Translations under genes and position numbers: made by a program | Source of the DNA: Medicago truncatula | Taxonomy: Eukaryota; Streptophyta; Magnoliopsida; Fabales; Fabaceae | Direction of reading: 5' to 3' | DNA length: 64,000 nt | NCBI RefSeq assembly: GCF_003473485.1 | Contig: NC_053048.1 | Coordinates: 39,862,755 to 39,926,754, forward strand | In this document: positions 49,401-62,315 of the stretch, in pieces | Position numbering within the stretch: the first letter of the stretch is position 1 | How the letters are laid out: the number at the start of each line of letters is the position of its first letter | Notes under the pieces: model-generated | The model's input: only the letters and a program-made list of their open reading frames with translations | The model's database searches: none | Told to the model about the DNA's origin: nothing

Positions 49401-51534
49401 GGGTTGTTTATTAGAAGCCGTCTCTTTATTTTGCTTGATTTATTAACACTTTCTTTGGTTGCAGATATCACTATAACGTAGCAGACAATAGGCTCCGGCA
49501 GCATGTAGACAAGGGCATTGAGGATGGGTTGTATATAAGCTGTGTGGCCTCTTCAGCAAATTTGTGGGCCCTGATAATGGATGCAGGAACAGGTTTTTCT
49601 TCCCAAGTTTATGAGCTGTCACCGGCCTTCCTGCACAAGGTTTGGCTTTCTTTCCTCGATCTTTATATTTCGTCTTCTAGTAAGCAAATCTTCAGGAATG
49701 CAATAATTGATGCATGGCTGCTGCTATTTTGACGACCTCAGGATTGGATTATGGAGCAATGGGAGAAAAATTACTATATCAGTTCAATAGCTGGTGCAGT
49801 TAATGGCAGTTCCTTGGTTGTCATGTCCAAAGGTTTGATCATTACACCCTTGTGCAACATTTATAGTTTATGACCTACTCCACTTCTTTTCTCTTCGTAT
49901 TGTCCATGGGATTTTCATGTACTATTTATTATTTAGGAATTGTTGTAGCTTGCTTATCATTGTCACCATTACCTTCACCTTAGCCACACATGCTGAGTTG
50001 TAGATATTTTTTATTTATTTTTTCCGGGTTTGTCTATATTGTTTTTTTGTTTTTTATTGTTTTGTTATTTTATGGTTGCTATGCCATTTAAGTTGTCTGT
50101 AGAAGCACTTCAAAATTGTAGACGTACACCGCAAGTGTTTGTAATATTTTTTCCAATTTAAATGTTACATTTTGTATCAACATGGATCTGACAAGCTTCA
50201 TATGGGCAATCCTGGACTCATTTGGCTCCCTTCAAGAAGCCTGGTCTAAGTTTTTTCCTATCCCGAAACCTGCGTTTGTAGCCTATTTGCCTCCTTAGCC
50301 CACTTCGGCAGTGTATACATTTTTATGGAATTACTAAATGATTTAAAAGACATTGATTCTCTCCATGTTTAATCTGCTTTCCTTAATCATGCTCCTTAGA
50401 TTGGTAAATTTCATGTTGGAGACATGTGGCAGTCTTTTTGACATATTAAACCTATGAGACAACACTTCCTTGATTACAACGTAATTAGATATATAAGCTG
50501 GGACAAAAAAACTCTCTTGTTTTATCAGGGGGTTCTTTTCTTTTCCTCCTGGGATGAGAAAAACAGAACATTCTTCGTAATATATGACTTGATGTATGTC
50601 ATCTAATGGTAAAATCCTTGTTGTGCAGGAACTCCTTATACACAGCAGTCCTACAAAGTGAGCGAATCATTTCCTTTCAAATGGATAAACAAGAAGTGGA
50701 AAGAAGGGTTCCATGTTACCTCCATGACTACTGCTGGCAGTCGTTGGGGCGTTGTTATGTCCAGGAATGCTGGGTATTCTGATCAGGTATGTAACATTTT
50801 AACATTGTTATTCTGGTCATGTTTGATTTTTTATTTTTTTTAACACTAACATACTTATATTTCATTTGGTGATTCAAGGTTGTGGAGCTGGACTTTTTGT
50901 ATCCAAGTGAGGGAATCCATCGAAGATGGGAAAATAATTACCGGATTACTTCTATGGCTGCTACTAATGATCAGGCAGCCTTCATACTTAGCATACCAAA
51001 ACGCAAATTACTTGACGAGACTCAAGAGACTTTGCGGACATCTGCTTTCCCTAGCACTCATGTAAAGGTATATTTGCATTTATTGTCCCCTATTATATGT
51101 TAAGATTTACGTATTTTAAGCGTGCCGGATGGTGTCTGGAAACCCAGTTTTTACAGCCAAGGGGATAAGAGTCCTCAGTCACAGTCTACTGTGGTGTTCC
51201 ACTTCTATTCTTCCCCTTTTCTGTTTTTCCATCTTAACATCTAACTTTATTGTTTTATCTCCCTTCCATCATTATTTGTCGACTTCAGTGGAGAATTGTA
51301 GTTGAGGATCTGATTGCTCATTGTTGACAATGAATAACCATCAGTTTCATCTCTTTCTGCAATTTGAAATCCTCATTGTTTTCAAGCCTAAAAGTCTGAT
51401 TTTTTTGTTGTTTGCTACTTCCAGTTGTTGGGTTTTTCCTCATAGTATTAATATCCTATTTGATGGTTTTGCAGGAGAAATGGTCCAAGAATCTCTATAT
51501 TGCCTCGATATGTTATGGGCGAACTGTTTGCTAG
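46440..51534 (+). CDS. MLK: MUT9-like kinase (casein kinase 1-like, MLK/PPK family)
   Basis: Sixteen exons join in frame to 708 residues: 46440-46853, 47183-47308, 47434-47507, 47625-47694, 47773-47828, 47935-48006, 48115-48209, 48350-48416, 48497-48626, 48724-48942, 49041-49171, 49465-49639, 49742-49832, 50629-50786, 50879-51067, 51475-51534. The N-terminus [14 protein letters not shown] and an Arg/Gly-rich region precede a CK1-type kinase domain: Gly loop GKGGFGQV (154-161), K184 in [14 protein letters not shown] (D276) and IDLG (D299) in place of DFG. A SV40-like nuclear signal PKKKVRL follows the kinase domain. The long C-terminal region ([21 protein letters not shown] to [10 protein letters not shown]) is typical of MLKs. 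Known members are nuclear kinases that phosphorylate histone H3 and light-signalling and clock proteins. All catalytic residues expected for CK1 are present. Confidence 0.95.
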
Positions 51535-52100
51535 CTTCTGCAGTGAACATTTGCTATATCCTTCTGGAAAGATGGGAGGACTTGATGATTAAAGTTGGAA
51601 TGGGTAGGGTTATTTTTACCCCCAAACCCAGTCACTACCGAAAAAGTCTTTCCATATTAAAAATTGCGTCATAATTGTATAAAAAAGAAAGATAAAGGAG
51701 AAACAGAAGTGAGCTATGCTGTGTGAGGGCTCGTGTTCAATGGGAGCAATTATTTGTTGAATAGTGTAACATGTTAAAGGGGCTGGCTATTTTGGCCATG
51801 TTTCTTGACCGTGGTTTAAAAAATTTACGATTTTGTATGTATTGATATAAATTTTTAACAACATGAACATTAAATAATGAATTCTAAGCTATAATAATTT
51901 CTAGATTTGAAGACTAATTCTCCACAGTCCTTGACTAGTCAGTGCACGACATCAAAGCAACTGGGGTCACTTCTAATAATTAAGCATTTTCTTTGAATAT
52001 TCAGTGCATGCTCGTGAAAAATTCTTGACGGTGTCAGGTTACTAGCAATTGTGCATGAAAGAGTTGTATAGTAACTTGTATTAAATATGCTAACGTAGTT
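51535..52100. other. 3' UTR and downstream region of the MLK gene
   Basis: Likely 3' UTR next to the stop. No other gene. Confidence 0.4.
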
Positions 52101-52227
52101 TCATCTTCAAGCAAGGATTCCAGGCTCAGTTTAATTACAGTAGAGCATCACCAACGGTGTTTTTTGAGCATAGTATTTCTCGTGCGTCCTATTTTTTTAT
52201 TTTTTTTAAAAAATTATCCTTGGTGCA

Positions 52228-52425
52228 TTCCGGATTATATAATCTAGAATGATGTTTTCTTTTGTTAAAGGGTGAAAAAAATGAGGAACGGATTTTTAGA
52301 TTTTGTAATTCGGAAACTTAAAAAAAATAGGGCGCATTATATGATGTCTTCGGATTACATAATCCGGAAATCCCCTAAACACTCATTTTTTAAGGTAAAA
52401 CAGTTCGGATTATATAATTCGAACT
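52228..52425. repeat. Cluster of CGGATTATATAATCCG-type palindromes
   Basis: Related self-complementary units occur at 52231-52247 (CGGATTATATAATCTAG), 52351-52367 (CGGATTACATAATCCGG) and 52404-52423 (TTCGGATTATATAATTCGAA), with a looser pair at 52289-52313. They probably belong to an uncharacterised transposon. Confidence 0.6.
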
Positions 52426-52629
52426 GTATCAGCACAAATTCTAAACATGTTTGTAACATGAATAGTTAGGGACAATATTAATCTTCCTAACTCTCATCCT
52501 TCTATTTTGGGTCATTGTTATCTGTTCTTAGTCAAAAATTGGGTTTTCTGACTACTTGATCGGATTATTCCGAAACTTCCCAGAAAATCAGAAAAAATTC
52601 AAGGACCATGACTCCCTTAGAAGGGACTT

Positions 52630-54025
52630 CTTACGGGACTCCACCCTTCAAAATTTCATCCTTTAGACTCATTTTTTTTTTATTTTTTATATTCTCAAAA
52701 AAATTCGAAATAATTTGCATTAGTTTTATTTGATTTTTAGAATTTTTTTGTGCTATTTTATATTTATGATTTTATTTGACAGGTTTTTAACATACTTAGT
52801 TTTTTTTGTTGTTTTTAAAAGAAAAACACAAAATTGCTAAAATGTGAGAGTCTGAATGTACAAGAGCATTTTTTAAAATTTTACAGGGTGCGGAAGAAGA
52901 CTATGGGGTGGAAAAAGTAATAGTCGTGTATTTTAGTTTGTCATAAACACATAGAGTGCTGAAATAAAGTCATTTTCAATTGTTTGTGTCTTTAAATGCT
53001 CAACCTGCCCAAATGTAATAAAATCTCATGTCTTGAACAACTTGCGAGACACTCTTTCACGGAGAATTCCTAAAGTTGGTTATTACAAAATTAAGATCTA
53101 AGCTAAATTCAAAGTAACATGTTAAACTAATTTACTTAAAAAACCCCAGGAAAAGATTTCCCGCGTGATTAGTTTGTTGGCTTCTTAAATAACTTACTTT
53201 CCATCGAACCACCACACAACACACGTCTTTATTGTATTTAGAGACCAAAAGTCCTGTTTAGGTTGATGAACTAGACCATGACCACCGTTGTTGTTATTAT
53301 TTATAATAAAAAAAACGAAATATACTCAAATAAAATACCCAGTTCATTCTTTTTGTTTCAATATTATTAGTGTGAAGTTTTCACCGTCATTTTTTTGTGA
53401 TTAATTTTCGTTAAAAAACCTATGAAATATATAAGATGGATTCTACCTTATCAACCAATTTTATTATTACTTTTTTTTATTTTATATATATATATATATA
53501 TAGAAGAGTCAGAAGTCCAATCGCTTTTGCTTAAGGAACTATTTATTATTTGAATCAATGAACGTTGATATATACCAAATTCATTTTAGTTGTTATTTGT
53601 TACTTAAATTCAGAAAGAGATAAACTTTGAACAAGGTCGTGGGTTCCACATGCCCACTTTGATTCCAAGCTAAAATCAAATAGAGGTCCAAGCACGTGGC
53701 GTTTCAATGTCACAATTTCGGAGTTATGATCTCTCCATTTAGGATCTTCTCTTTTATCTGCAGAAATAAATAATAAAACTTGAAAATATTTGGACTTATA
53801 TAATGATAGAATCAACTATATATATTTTGAGTCTACCTTTTTTTTAATGACAATCTCCATTTAATTCTATAATTGGAGAGGATCCTTGTTCCACAATTTC
53901 ACGGTGATTACTATGTTCCTCATTCTGTCGACTAAATGCCATAGGGGTTCCTCAAGTTGTCAAGTTGCTGAACCATTGAATTGTAAACCCAGTTAATTTT
54001 GTACAATTGGGATCTATCATCGAAA
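52630..54025. other. Intergenic DNA
   Basis: AT-rich, with a (TA)n microsatellite at about 53484-53502. No gene recognised. Confidence 0.4.
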
Positions 54026-54027
54026 TA

Positions 54028-54338
54028 CTCCATCCATCATAAATTATAAGCAAAAAAATATCATTTTCTTTATCCAAAAATATAAACAAAAAAGACCAAC
54101 TTTTATATTTATTTCAAAAAAATTATCTTTTTCAAAGTAAAATTAAATGCAAATTGCATTCAATTTGTTCTCCTTTCTATTTTCTCCATAATCATTAACC
54201 AATAAGAATTGTTTTTACATCTTTCCATAAAATTTATTTCAAGAAGAACACAAAAAATTATACTTCAAACTATTATGTTTTTGTTTTTTTAATAAGTGTG
54301 AATTTATATTTTTTACTTATAAATTGGGACGGAGGAAG
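54028..54338. mobile_element. Stowaway-like MITE
   Basis: The ends are CTCCATCCATCATAAATTAT and the inverse-like TTATAAATTGGGACGGAGGAAG. TA is at both flanks (54026-54027 and 54339-54340). 311 bp, non-coding. Confidence 0.75.
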
Positions 54339-54340
54339 TA

Positions 54341-55056
54341 CATTCGAGAAATTTTTTAGCAATGCTAGGGGACAATTGTGTTGGGAGTTCTGTAGCAGCT
54401 ACCTATGCATGTGAATTTGGCGCTCTTATGCCAATTTGGTCCTGCCTAAACCCCGGGCCAAGACTATTTTTTTATATATTTTTTCTATACCTATTTTTGT
54501 GACATCTCTCTTGCATTCTTATTGTGTTTTAATTTTTTTTACATCACATAATTTTTTTATAATATATTGTGTAATTTTTGTTTCAATATCTACATTGTAG
54601 TATTGTATATTTTTTTTTATCGTTGCATATATTGGCTCAAAATATTGGTTCAAATAACACACGTTTGAAGATAGGTCTAATTTTTTTATTTTCCTGTTAT
54701 TTTTATTTTAATTTATATGATATTATATTTAATCATTTAATGAATAAGTGTGACACACATTTCAATACACCTTTTTTTTCACTAAAATTTAGGTGAGTCC
54801 CAATTTTCTTACAGATGCAGAAGTGATTGTTTTCTTCTTTTGAAGTAAGGAAAAACCTTAATACTCTGGGCTTATAAAAAATAAAATAAATCTTCCACCG
54901 TGGAAAAATTAGTTTATGCTATCTTTTTCATATGCATGAACCATGCATTTTTATTCTTTTGAAGAAGCATGTTTTTGTTCTGTTTGATTGTTTTATATCA
55001 TTTTCTTTCATTGCGCAACTGTATTTATTTTTTCATGTGTACTGTATTGTTTTTCT
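54341..55056. other. Intergenic DNA
   Basis: No gene recognised. Confidence 0.4.
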
Positions 55057-55059
55057 TAA

Positions 55060-55638
55060 GGCTTTGTTTGTGAGTTGGGTTTTGGAGGGAAAGGGAAAGA
55101 AAGGCTTATGGAGTGGTAAACCATTGTTTGTGAATTTTAAAAAAACAAGAGAAAGATTTTGGGGGATTTTGAAGGGTTTCATTTGTCTAATTTTAAAGTT
55201 CCCCAAATTGGGGGTTTTGGGGTTAAATATACAAATTGACAATTTTGCCCTCTTAATAATTCAAAATTCTAATTTTAGACATTACTAAAATTATTACAAT
55301 CTTTTTTAAAAACAACTTATTCAAAACAACTTATTTATACAAAACAGTTTATTACGACCTCATTTTCAAAAACCGCTTATTCAAAACAACTTATTGTAAT
55401 AAGCGGTTTTTGAAAATGAGGTCGTAATAAGCTGTTTTCTATAAATAAGTTGTTTTGAATAAGTTGTTTTTAAAAAAGATTGTAATAATTTTAGTATTGT
55501 CTAAAATTAGAATTTTGAATTATTAAGAAGACAAAATCGCTTATTACAATTTTTCCCTTATTTTTTTAAAACTCACAAACAAGGGTTTACCACTTAAGCC
55601 TTTCATTCCCCTCCAAAACTCAACTCGCAAACAAAGCC
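55060..55638. mobile_element. Tourist-like MITE folding into a long hairpin
   Basis: The ends are GGCTTTGTTTGTGAGTTGGG and the inverse-like CTCAACTCGCAAACAAAGCC. TAA flanks both ends (55057-55059 and 55639-55641). From about 55250 to 55560 the two halves are close inverse copies (for example ACGACCTCATTTTCAAAAAC against GTTTTTGAAAATGAGGTCGT), giving a stem of over 100 bp with a short loop near 55390. It lies about 290 bp upstream of the IMP dehydrogenase start and is related at its ends to 14563-14945. Confidence 0.88.
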
Positions 55639-55930
55639 TAAAAGAAAAGTTTATGGGGATCAAATGAATGGTTTGTTTGTGAACAAACTGAAAAGAGGAG
55701 AGGAAGATGAATTCAAAATTTTATCGACAGGAGCCGTGTTACACAACAGAACACATGAACCCGATGACTTGGATTCCATGCATTGAGTCACCAAATCGAT
55801 TAAAATAAGTTATCGAAAATTACAATATTCTAAAAATCCACTACAAACACATTTTTCAACACTAAGCTAACTATAGCCGCCACCGTAGTTGAAAAACCTA
55901 CTTCACTCACTTATCTCTCCGACAACCACA

Positions 55931-58900
55931 ATGGATTTCACTCCTCCGCCAATCGAAGACGGTTACGCGGCGGAGAAGCTTTTCAACACCGGTTTCTCTT
56001 ACACCTACGATGACCTCATCTTCCTCCCTCACTACATCGACTTCGCTGCTGATGAAGTCGACCTCTCCTCCCGTCTCAGCCGCAATATCCCCCTTTCAAC
56101 TCCCTTCGTCGCTTCTCCTATGGACACCGTCTCCGAATCCTCCATGGCTTCTGCCATGGCTGCACTTGGTGGAATCGCTGTTATTCATCCTAACAACACT
56201 CCTTCACGTCAGGCCGCTATCGTCCGGACTGCTAAGTCCCGCCGTGTGCCTATCCTCTCTGAACCGGTTTTCGTTTCTCCTTCCGCTGTAATTGATTCTG
56301 AAGATTATTTTTATGCTTCACCTTTTATTTTAGTAACAGATTCTGGTAATTCTACTGGGAAATTTCTCGGTTTTGTTTCAAAGACTAACTGGTCGAATCG
56401 AAATGACAAGGGCGTCAGAGTTTCCCATTATATGGAGGCTCCACCAGGTTCTCTACCGTGGAACTCTGACCTTGCGGAAATTGAAGAGGAAATGAATAAG
56501 AGAAATGGAAATATTGTTGCTTTGGTGAAGGATGAAGAGGTGGTGGATTTGGTGACAAAAGAGGAGGTTGAGAGGGTCAGAGGCTATCCGAAGTTGGTGA
56601 CCGGAGGATCGGTTGGGGCTGATGGAGAGTGGATGGTGGGGGCGGCGATTGGGACGAGGGAACAAGATAAGGAGAGGTTAGAGCATTTGGTGAAAGCTGG
56701 TGTGAATGCTGTGGTTTTGGATAGTTCTCAAGGGAATTCTATTTATCAATTGGAGATGATTAAGTATGTGAAGAAGGTTTATCCTGAATTGGATGTTATT
56801 GGCGGGAATGTTGTGACTATGTATCAAGCTGAGAATTTGATTCAAGCTGGTGTTGATGGGTTGAGAGTTGGTATGGGATCTGGTTCTATATGCACTACCC
56901 AGGAAGTTTGTGCGGTTGGGCGTGGTCAGGTATATAGTCTTGTCTTTGTTGTCTTATAAGATCAAAGTTTGAACAGTTTCTTGCATCTGGCTTTGGATTG
57001 TTGTTTTAGGTGTGTGTTTTCAATTGATAAAGCCTTGATTGTGACCATGTTTGGATAAAACTTAGATGAGAACTTATCATATAAGTGCTTATGTATAACA
57101 TAACCCAGTTATGCATGCAAATGTTTGGACCAAATTGATATGCATAACAGGGCCAAATTGACATGCAACCTAGATGTCATATGTTATTTTCATAAGTTGT
57201 CCCAAACAATCTCACAAATGTTGATGCCAGCAGATAAGGTAAAATATGCCAGTCCAAACAAGCCGTATGTGTTATTTCGAGATTTCACTTAAGTATAGAA
57301 TAGAATTGAGAGAATGTTTTGCATTGCAATTGTGGTTGTGGCAGCTACATCATGGTAGTTGCAAACTATTGCAGTCACGATGCAGTTGCTAAGATCTCCA
57401 AAACTGTAATATTGTGGCTAAAATGTGGTTATGACTGCATATAGAGTTAAATTCTTACCAATGATCCTTTGTTGCTACAATAAGCCATGTGGCTTGTGTG
57501 GCATACCCTGACCTTGGAGTGGAGCAATCTCTTCTTTCTATAATGATTTTCTCACTTCTATAACAGAAATTTTTGAAGTTATTACTTTTAACATTTCATG
57601 TTCTCGCTAACGAATTCCAGATATTGCTCAAGGCCCTGATTCTTAATACCGAGTCTGTGTTTGACAGGGAACTGCTGTTTACAAGGTCTCATCCATTGCT
57701 TATAAAAGTGGAGTTCCTGTGATTGCTGATGGTGGCATCTCAAACTCTGGTCATATTGTAAAGGCTTTATCGTTGGGAGCATCGACTGTTATGATGGGAA
57801 GCTTCTTAGCTGGTAGTCTTGAGGCTCCTGGGGCTTATGTATATCAGGTACCAAAACCTTATGAAATCTTGTGAATTGTGGTAGCCTTTTGAAGCTTGTG
57901 CTGTGTGTGGATGAAAGTGTTGTACTGAAAACCTTTTTAAAAATAGATGATTAAATTCTTACGGAGGTTTATTTGGTGTGAATATGGAAACAACTATACT
58001 ATGATAAATTTTTTACACTGCTTACTCTTCCTTTGGTGTTTTCCTTGTTTCCTGTCATTTATTCATAAATACACTTGTAACATGCATAGCTGTTTTTTTT
58101 TTTCTTCACCAGAATGGCCAACGTGTCAAAAAGTATAGAGGAATGGGTTCCCTTGAAGCTATGACTCAAGGCAGTGATCAAAGGTACCTTGGTGATACAG
58201 CAAAGCTTAAAATTGCCCAAGGGGTCGTTGGAGCCGTTAAAGATAAGGGTTCTGTGTTGAAGTTCATTCCATATACCATGCAAGCAGTAAGGCAAGGTTT
58301 TCAAGATATTGGTGCCAACTCTCTGCAGTCTGCACATGACCTTCTTAGATCGAGGGTGTTAAGGCTAGAGGTATGGTTGACTGAGTCTTGTTATTTATTT
58401 CTTGCTTTGGTTATTAGCATAATCTATAATTGTAGCTGTTTCGTTTGCACAATTAAAATGGTTGATCTTTTTTGCATCCATAAGTATTGCCCGTGGAAAA
58501 GTTAGGAAACTAATAATAGGATAATGTAACTCTAAAATTATAAAAGCTCTGTGTTGTGTGCCATTTCATTCTTTAAACAAGAAAACATGAAAAAGGTAAA
58601 ATATAAGAGAAATTGCACTCGCCTCCCATGAGAATAATGTCACATATCTTCTATTTTGTAAAAGACACTGACCTGTCATCAATTACAGTCACCTACTATC
58701 TATTTTGTAAAAAAGACAAAAATTTAGTGGTGTGTGTGCTTTAGGGGAGGTTAATGCAATTTCTCCAATAAATAAAAGTGGTGAGTGTGTTTGTTTAAAA
58801 ATAAAAGTGACGTCTGTGTCATTTACGCATAACTGAGGGTAGTGCCTTTTTTCCTAAAATATATTACAGTGATATGTGAATTGCTTTTTAACAAGATTTT

Positions 58901-59426
58901 TTCCACTGGAAAGGATTAAATCGATAGAAGTAAAGACTAAAAAAAAATCTAATTAGTTGGGTTCTGTAAAAATCTTGAATCGAAAAACAAAAGAGGAGAA
59001 AGCAATGTGATGTAATTGTTGATGGTCCAAGGGGATTCTCGTCTTCGTCTGATCATGCAATTTGCTAGAAGCCATAAGTGTTTTGTGCGAATACAACTTT
59101 GCTTGAGATTTCATATAAACTACCCAGATTGGTATGCAAAAGATCATCAACATCAAATTGGTCCTCAAATGATTATCTTTGTTTTTTGAACAATAGCAGT
59201 TTGGTCCCCCCACTATCAATAATTTTTTGTAGTAAAAAATGTCATTTAAGAACCAATTTGATCTTGTAATCTTTTGAAGACACAGTGGATTCTCTAAACA
59301 TCTTTCCTCCACCAATATGTAATGTTACTCAATTACGCTATCTGCTTTGTCCAGGTTCGTACTGGAGCAGCACAGGTTGAAGGAGGAATTCATGGACTGG
59401 TTTCTTATGAAAAGAAATACTTTTGA
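55931..59426 (+). CDS. IMPDH: Inosine-5'-monophosphate dehydrogenase
   Basis: Four exons (55931-56929, 57668-57847, 58113-58370, 59355-59426) give 502 residues, the normal plant length. The enzyme oxidises IMP to XMP with NAD+, the committed step of GMP synthesis in the cytosol. Visible parts are [17 protein letters not shown] near the N-terminus, [20 protein letters not shown], a CBS-pair region (about residues 115-220), [43 protein letters not shown], and the active loop [13 protein letters not shown] with catalytic Cys321. Exon 2 has [18 protein letters not shown] and [14 protein letters not shown]. Exon 3 has the flap [12 protein letters not shown]. The last exon ends [11 protein letters not shown]. 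The ATG at 55931 ([12 protein letters not shown]) is the start; an upstream in-frame TTG at 55889 is not favoured. Introns 1 and 3 carry small repeats. Confidence 0.97.
57042..57263. mobile_element. Decayed MITE in IMPDH intron 1
   Basis: The ends GACCATGTTTGGATAAAACT and the inverse-like AGTCCAAACAAGCCGT resemble the GGCCTGTTTGGATAAAC family seen at 29724-30006. Internal CATAAGT/ACTTAT motifs also match. No clear target duplication. Confidence 0.5.
58607..58765. mobile_element. Small inverted-repeat element in IMPDH intron 3
   Basis: The ends GAGAAATTGCACTCGCCTCCC and the inverse-like GGGGAGGTTAATGCAATTTCTC bracket 159 bp, with CTATTTTGTAAAAGACA duplicated inside. Confidence 0.6.
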
Positions 59427-59429
59427 AGT

Positions 59430-60360
59430 ATGAAGCCAGTAAATAATGAGCCGTGTAGAAGTTGATGCAATTATTACAAAAGAGCACTTCTGTTGGAGCT
59501 CTTCTAAGTTTTGGGGAACATGGTGGAAATAGATTCCTCAAAGTTCTGAATTAAGACCTGCTGTAATTCCGTTAGAATATAAACTTGGGTGTTTTTTGTT
59601 CTCTCTAAATTCTATCCATTAGATTTTGTTTCCTTTAGATTTAATCCAAGACCTTACTATTGTAACGGACATGAATATATGTTCCTCTTGTATTGTATGG
59701 TTTCTTTCTTGCTCAATGCTCACTATGAATTAAAACAGTTATGTTGGGTGACAGTTTTCATAGATCTGATAAATCAAAATGCTGCCATTGCCGTTTCACA
59801 ATGTGTTCGCACCACTCTGTGTCAGCCTTCAATCCTAGTGGAAATTGTCGTCTGCCTCTCCCCCAATAAAATCGTCTTTCATGCACCACAATATTTTTGA
59901 GACTCATCGGAAAAATATTCAATTTTCTCACGCATATCACTGTTTTTGTCTCCGGTCCTGGAAAATACAAATATCATACACTCCATTTTTAAAAGTGTTT
60001 GCTAATTTACGCCTACCTAGTTTTTAGAATGAGTATGTTAGCAGTGTGTAAATTAGCAAACAAACTCCACCCACCCCTCACACACATCTCTGACCTTATA
60101 AATATTTCAAACTTCAAAGAGTAAGTTAGGAACTAATTGATAGTAAGTGCCTAAGTGGGTTAACTTATGGACCAAAATGATAGTAACTTGTTAAAATATA
60201 GAGACTTGATTGATAGTTAATGGTTAAATATAAGGACTAACTTGAAAATTTAATGGAGTCAAGGATCTTTTTGTAATACTTGTAATCATATGACCTATTT
60301 TAGAGTCAATAACTTACTCCAAACGATATTAACCGACAACAAATACAAACATTTCCATTA
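59430..60360. other. 3' UTR of IMPDH and intergenic DNA
   Basis: Likely 3' UTR to about 59740, then AT-rich DNA without a gene. Confidence 0.4.
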
Positions 60361-60531
<171 letters not shown>

Positions 60532-60576
60532 TTAAATTCAAACCATAAACTGAAAGAATATTCAGAACGTGAATTT

Positions 60577-60750
60577 AATTAAGGCTTAATTGCACTTTTA
60601 ACCCCCTATCTTTTTAAAAGTTGCGATTTTGGCCCCCTAACTAATAAAATACAAAACAGCCCCCTATGTATTGGATCTTTGACAGTTTTTGCCCCCAAAG
60701 CCACTTTTGACTTAGTCTTCGCTGACATGGCAGCCACAATGGTCGACACG
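60577..60750. mobile_element. Terminal-repeat-like sequence of a DNA element
   Basis: GGCTTAATTGCACTTTTAAC, TTTTGGCCCCCTAACTAATA, GACAGTTTTTGCCCCC and CTGACATGGCAGCCAC are arranged like the TIRs of legume MULE-type elements. No inverse partner was found. Confidence 0.4.
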
Positions 60751-60764
60751 TGTGATAAGTGCTC

Positions 60765-62035
60765 AAAATGATCTAATTTAGGTGTTAGTTTAGGCATGTT
60801 TGATGAGTTGTTTTACAAATTATTGGTAAAAAAGCTTCAATTATGTGCCTAAATGCCATTTATGCTTTGCATGCCTTACTTTATCCTTTTTGTGCAGGAA
60901 AATACAAGCAAGGAGCAAGAATTGCCAAAGTTCACAAGAAAGTCGCTATTAGCGAGATTCTCGCTATTAGCGAAAATGGCACAGGGAGTTTCGCCATCAG
61001 CGAAGCTGGGGGCGAAGTCATAAGAAGGACTTCAAGAAACTTGCCATTAGCGAAAAACTCACAGGGAGTTTCGCTATTAGCGAAGTTGGAAGCGAACTTC
61101 ATGAAAGTCAAGTGGATAAGGGAAATTTCCCACATTTCGCTAATAGCGAAATAGTTAGCTATTAGCGAAATTCTGCAGAAGTGGCCCATATAAATAGTTT
61201 TCTCTTCTTCTTCCAATTATTCTATTACATTTTTATTCATATTTTTCTGGTTTTAGAGAGAGACTAGGGCTTTTCTAGAGAGAGAAACACAAAGCAAGGT
61301 AGTTAGGAGTAGATTCAAGCCAAGATTTGTTGAGACATCATGGATTCTTCATCCTTTGCAAAGCTATCATAGACATATGTAGCTACATCTACTCTTGTAG
61401 TTTTGAGGTATTCAAACAAGCTATTATGTAATCTTTTGATCATTTAATATATGGTTCTAGCTATTTATTCAATATTGTTGTTATTCTTGCTTTTATTGTT
61501 TATTGAGATTCAAAATGATATGGACACATACTTTTGAATCTAGAAATAGAATAACAATCTATCTTAAGTTATCACTATAGACATGAATGTTAATATTTGA
61601 TAATCACTTTTAATATAGGACTTAATGCTTTTGGATAATTTAATCGGTTGGGAAATCGTCGATTAAACTACCCAATCGACTTTGTGATCGTTTAAATGTT
61701 TGAGAAATCGATGTTTAAACGACCCCTTAGAAATAACGTTATCATTTGGACACGAATGATATTGTCGAGTGATTATGATAATATAGTTTAAAAAGCTAGA
61801 ATCCGTTAATCGATCGAGAGATTGCAGCTGTTACGCTTGGTTGATGTCTCTGACCGCAAGCGGAATAACCCTATCTCTTCTCGTTTTACTTTTATGTCGA
61901 TTAGGAAAATAGTTTTACACAAACAAACAATTTATACCCAAACACTTAACGTGACAAATATTGTGAAAATACGCATGAAATACGCAACTCCATGTGGACA
62001 CGATCCTATTATACTTACGTGTGAATAGTTTTATG
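60765..62035 (+). mobile_element. Probable LTR-type retroelement remnant with palindromic cluster
   Basis: A non-coding block contains ATGCCATTTATGCTTTGCAT, seven TTCGCTATTAGCGAA-like palindromes (60950-61170), a leader-like AGAGAGAGACTAGGGCTTTT, and near its right end CCATGTGGACACGATCCTAT followed by TACGTGTGAATAG. These are phrases I associate with the ends of plant gypsy-type LTRs. No gag or pol is present. It may be a solo LTR, but its ends are not defined. Confidence 0.4.
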
Positions 62036-62315
62036 AGATGGAAAAATCCTTCATCAACGTGACACCTCACTTTGGCGAAAATTATACTCACCTCTCTTAT
62101 CACTCACATTTCTATTTATTAAATAAACACTAACCTCCCTTATATTTTAAAATAAATAAATAAACATCACACTTCATTAAAAAAAAACACATCAAACTTA
62201 TGAAAATAAATTACGTGTGCCTCTTAGAATAACATATTTTGACAAGTTTAAACGTGACTCAGGTGAACAAAAATAAAGAAACAAATTAAGAAAAGAAAAA
62301 AAATAAGTTTCACGT

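Noticed and set aside
53484-53502. (TA)n stretch as a regulatory element
   Set aside because: A plain dinucleotide microsatellite without associated signals.
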